In this document: positions 61,982-64,000 of the stretch, piece after piece
How the letters are laid out: every line of letters begins with the position of its first letter
Position numbering within the stretch: the first letter of the stretch is position 1
Assembly: GCF_009604375.1 (NCBI RefSeq)
Contig: NZ_WEGH01000007.1
Coordinates: forward strand, 222,095-286,094
Direction: 5' to 3'
Length of the DNA stretch: 64,000 nucleotides
Source: Actinomadura macrotermitis
Lineage (GTDB): Bacteria > Actinomycetota > Actinomycetes > Streptosporangiales > Streptosporangiaceae
Translations under genes and position numbers: made by a program
The notes under the pieces: generated by a model
Database searches by the model: none
What the model saw: only the letters and a program-made list of their open reading frames with translations
What the model was told of the DNA's origin: nothing

Positions 61982-63259
61982 GTGACCGACATCCTGGACG
62001 ATCTCGCCTGGCGCGATCTGATCGCGCAGTCCACTGATCAGGGTGAACTGCGAGCGCTGCTCGCCGCGGGGCCGGTCACGCTCTATTGCGGGTTCGACCC
62101 GACGGCGCCGTCGCTGCACCTCGGCAACCTCATCCAGATCCTCACCCTGCGCCGCTTCCAGCAGGCCGGCCACCGGCCCATCGGCCTGGTCGGCGGTGCG
62201 ACCGGGCTCATCGGCGACCCGAGCGGCAAGAGCGCCGAACGCGTCCTGAACTCCGCCGAGACCGTCGCCGGCTGGGTCGAGCGCATCCGCGGCCAGGTCT
62301 CGCGCTACCTGGACTTCGACGACGGCCCGACCGGCGCCACCATGGTCAGCAACCTGGACTGGACCGGCCCGATGACGGCCATCGAGTTCCTGCGCGACAT
62401 CGGCAAGCACTTCCCGGTCAACAAGATGCTGGCCCGCGACACCGTCAAGAGCCGCCTCGACACCACCGGGATCAGCTACACCGAGTTCAGCTACGTCCTG
62501 CTGCAGTCCATGGACTTCCTGGAGCTGTACCGCCGCTACGGCTGCGTCCTGCAGACCGGCGGCAGCGACCAGTGGGGCAACCTCACCGCGGGCGTCGACC
62601 TCATCCGCCGCGCCGAGGGCGGCAGCGCGCACGCCCTGACGACGCCGCTGCTCACCAAGGCCGACGGGACCAAGTTCGGCAAGACCGCGGGCGGCGAGAC
62701 CTACTGGCTCGACCCCGAGCTGACCTCGCCCTACGCCTTCTACCAGTTCTGGATCAACGCCGACGACCGGGACGTGGACAAGTTCCTCAAGGTCTTCTCC
62801 TTCCGCTCCCGCGAGGAGATCGAGGCGCTGCTGAAGGAGGGCGCCGAGCGGCCCGCGGCACGCACGCCGCAGCGCGCGCTGGCCGAGGAGATGACGACCC
62901 TGGTCCACGGCGCCGACGAGACCGCCCGCGTCATCGCGGCCTCCCGCGCCCTGTTCGGCCAGGGCTCCCTGGAGGAGCTGGACGAGCGCACCCTGCGGGC
63001 CGCCCTCGCCGAGGTGCCCCGCGTCGAGCTCGCCCCCGGCGAACTGCCGCCGGTGGCCGACCTCCTGGCGTCCTCGGGCCTCTGCAAGAGCAAGTCGGAG
63101 GCCCGGCGGACGATCGCCCAGGGCGGGGCCTACCTGAACAACGCCAAGGTGGAGTCCGAGGAGGCGGTGCCGGCGGCGGAGGACCTGCTGCAGGGGCGCT
63201 TCCTGGTGCTGCGGCGCGGCAAGCGCAACATCGGCGGCGTCGAGGTCGTCCGTCCCTGA
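61982..63259 (+). CDS. tyrS: Tyrosyl-tRNA synthetase
   Basis: 425-residue class Ic synthetase. HIGH motif as HLGN (46-49), the KMSKS loop as KFGKT (231-235), YCGFDPTAPSLHLG and GGSDQWGN for substrate, and a C-terminal S4 RNA-binding domain (about 360-425). KFGKT is the usual TyrRS-Z/bacterial variant of the motif. GTG 61982. No T-box leader is visible in the short upstream gap. Confidence 0.96.
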   Translation: MTDILDDLAWRDLIAQSTDQGELRALLAAGPVTLYCGFDPTAPSLHLGNLIQILTLRRFQQAGHRPIGLVGGATGLIGDPSGKSAERVLNSAETVAGWVERIRGQVSRYLDFDDGPTGATMVSNLDWTGPMTAIEFLRDIGKHFPVNKMLARDTVKSRLDTTGISYTEFSYVLLQSMDFLELYRRYGCVLQTGGSDQWGNLTAGVDLIRRAEGGSAHALTTPLLTKADGTKFGKTAGGETYWLDPELTSPYAFYQFWINADDRDVDKFLKVFSFRSREEIEALLKEGAERPAARTPQRALAEEMTTLVHGADETARVIAASRALFGQGSLEELDERTLRAALAEVPRVELAPGELPPVADLLASSGLCKSKSEARRTIAQGGAYLNNAKVESEEAVPAAEDLLQGRFLVLRRGKRNIGGVEVVRP

Positions 63260-63274
63260 GCGCGTGGCCTGAGG

Positions 63275-63302
63275 TGCCCGTCCGGACCGCTCCGGACGGG
63301 CA
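63275..63302 (+). terminator. Hairpin after tyrS
   Basis: Perfect 12-base-pair stem (63275-63286 with 63291-63302) with four-base loop, 16 bases after the stop; no T tract. Confidence 0.65.
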
Positions 63303-63379
63303 TCGGCCATCGAACGGGAAAACTTAGGTAGATCCACGTCACAGTGGCGTCACGGGAGAAGCCTTAACCCGGTGTTCAT

Positions 63380-63416
63380 CCCCTTGAAACCGCTGGTCAG
63401 CGGAGGTTTCAAGGGG
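63380..63416. repeat. Large inverted repeat upstream of the rrn promoters
   Basis: A perfect 12-base-pair stem (63380-63391 with 63405-63416; left arm CCCCTTGAAACC) closes an inner three-base stem. It lies 14 bases before the -35 of rrn P1. It may insulate rrn from tyrS transcription or be a protein-binding site. Confidence 0.75.
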
Positions 63417-63429
63417 CGGTGAGCCCGAT

Positions 63430-63458
63430 TTGACGGTCCTGCGGGAGCGACCTAATGT
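63430..63458 (+). promoter_or_regulatory. rrn promoter P1
   Basis: TTGACG (63430-63435), 17-base spacer, TAATGT (63453-63458), about 425 bases before 16S. Strong vegetative promoter as expected for an rRNA operon. Confidence 0.78.
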
Positions 63459-63579
63459 TCTACCTGCCCTACGGGGGAGCGGGACGCCGAACGAGGCGGC
63501 CGGCCCCGGGGGAACTCCACAGGCAGGACGGGCGGGAATTCTCACGCCCTGAACCCGATGGAGACCGAAACGCCCGAAG

Positions 63580-63608
63580 TTGAACAAATCGGACGAATCG
63601 GATAAGCT
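63580..63608 (+). promoter_or_regulatory. rrn promoter P2
   Basis: TTGAAC (63580-63585), 17-base spacer, TAAGCT (63603-63608). The AT-rich spacer stands out in this GC-rich DNA. Confidence 0.78.
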
Positions 63609-63879
63609 TGAAGAGTTGCCCCGGAGCTTGGACCTGCGGAAGTAGGTCGGGCGCGGTGGGTGTCCGTTTCTTGAGAACTCAACAGCGTGTTAAAAGCCAG
63701 TGCCTTTAACGATCGAGCACAGACTCGATCACCCCGTGCCGGCTGTCCTTCGGGATGGTTGGCAGGGATTTCTTTGAGGCAAGTCGGCCACTGTAGCGGT
63801 GGTCGCATTTGCTGGGATTTCGATCCTTTCAAGGTTTGGCGGTTCTGGGGTTCGCCCCCTGGGGTCGTCGCGATGGACC
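63609..63879 (+). other. rrn leader with conserved processing/antitermination box
   Basis: The 5' leader of the rRNA precursor. TTGAGAACTCAA (63671-63682), followed by CAGCGTGTTAAAAG, is the box seen in actinobacterial rRNA leaders and spacers near RNase III and boxA-type elements. Open frames on either strand here are not credible genes. Confidence 0.7.
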
Positions 63880-64000
63880 TTAATGGAGAGTTTGATCCTG
63901 GCTCAGGACGAACGCTGGCGGCGTGCTTAACACATGCAAGTCGAGCGGAAAGGCCCCTTCGGGGGTACTCGAGCGGCGAACGGGTGAGTAACACGTGAGC
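63880..64000 (+). rRNA. rrs: 16S ribosomal RNA, 5' end only
   Basis: GGAGAGTTTGATCCTGGCTC begins at 63885 and continues with the universally conserved start of 16S; the equivalent of E. coli position 8 is 63887. The variable V1 region (GCGGAAAGGCCCCTTCGGGG) suits Actinomadura-like organisms. The gene continues beyond the window; the exact 5' end is estimated from alignment to E. coli numbering. Confidence 0.95.

Noticed and set aside
63542..63998. Open frames on both strands over the rrn leader and 16S start
   Set aside because: The region is an rRNA leader and rRNA gene; no coding signature.

Overview
The window is a chromosomal segment of a very GC-rich actinomycete. The first ~120 bases of a 16S rRNA gene at the right end, with the helix region reading GGAAAGGCCCCTTCGGGGG, look like Actinomadura or a close relative (Thermomonosporaceae); that genus call rests on recall of 16S patterns and has not been searched. 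Coding density is high, GTG/TTG starts and 1-4 base stop/start overlaps are common, and almost all genes are conserved housekeeping genes. No insertion sequence, prophage, CRISPR array or integration site was seen.

Layout. 1-8153: the 5' end of an EF-G2 gene (minus), then phosphatidylinositol mannoside synthesis (pgsA, patA, pimA), a LemA-like gene, a DUF3048 lipoprotein, vitamin B6 synthesis (pdxS, pdxT) and yebC. 8230-18471: a GNAT/Eis-like gene, ruvCAB, yajC-secD-secF, apt and rel. 18532-22266 (minus): aspS, hisS and a metallo-beta-lactamase-fold hydrolase. 22495-29503: ppiB, DUF349, a DinB-like gene, a DUF6153/DUF3105/DUF305 cassette (minus), rarA and two small membrane proteins. 29506-34838: alaS, ruvX, mltG, aroE. 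34825-38219: a small accessory island (prenyltransferase/squalene-oxidase-repeat protein, HIT, PfkB, NUDIX). 38650-46514: infC-rpmI-rplT, a SpoU methyltransferase, a STAS protein, an orphan sensor kinase, pheS-pheT. 46819-52078: an ABC-F ATPase behind an attenuator-like leader, a secreted lipase, and a marR-drrA-drrB-type efflux operon. 52234-60826: arginine biosynthesis argCJBDFR, argG, argH. 60885-63259: a 3-methyladenine glycosylase, a small exported or membrane protein and tyrS. 63303-64000: rrn promoters, leader and the 16S start.

Gene order in several blocks matches that known from Mycobacterium (pgsA to relA; alaS-ruvX-mltG-aroE; infC to argH to tyrS), so most of the window is ancestral actinobacterial backbone. 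The more unusual content is regulatory RNA and DNA: a textbook SigA promoter (TTGAGT-N17-TATAAT) driving a leader with a possible three-codon upstream reading frame embedded in a long terminator before the ABC-F gene; an infC leader with mutually exclusive terminator and antiterminator pairings and an AUC start codon; tandem ARG boxes on the argC promoter; a MarR-type palindrome abutting an apparently leaderless promoter; and a large hairpin ahead of the rrn promoters. I found no clearly new multi-gene system; the ABC-F leader is the best candidate for follow-up.
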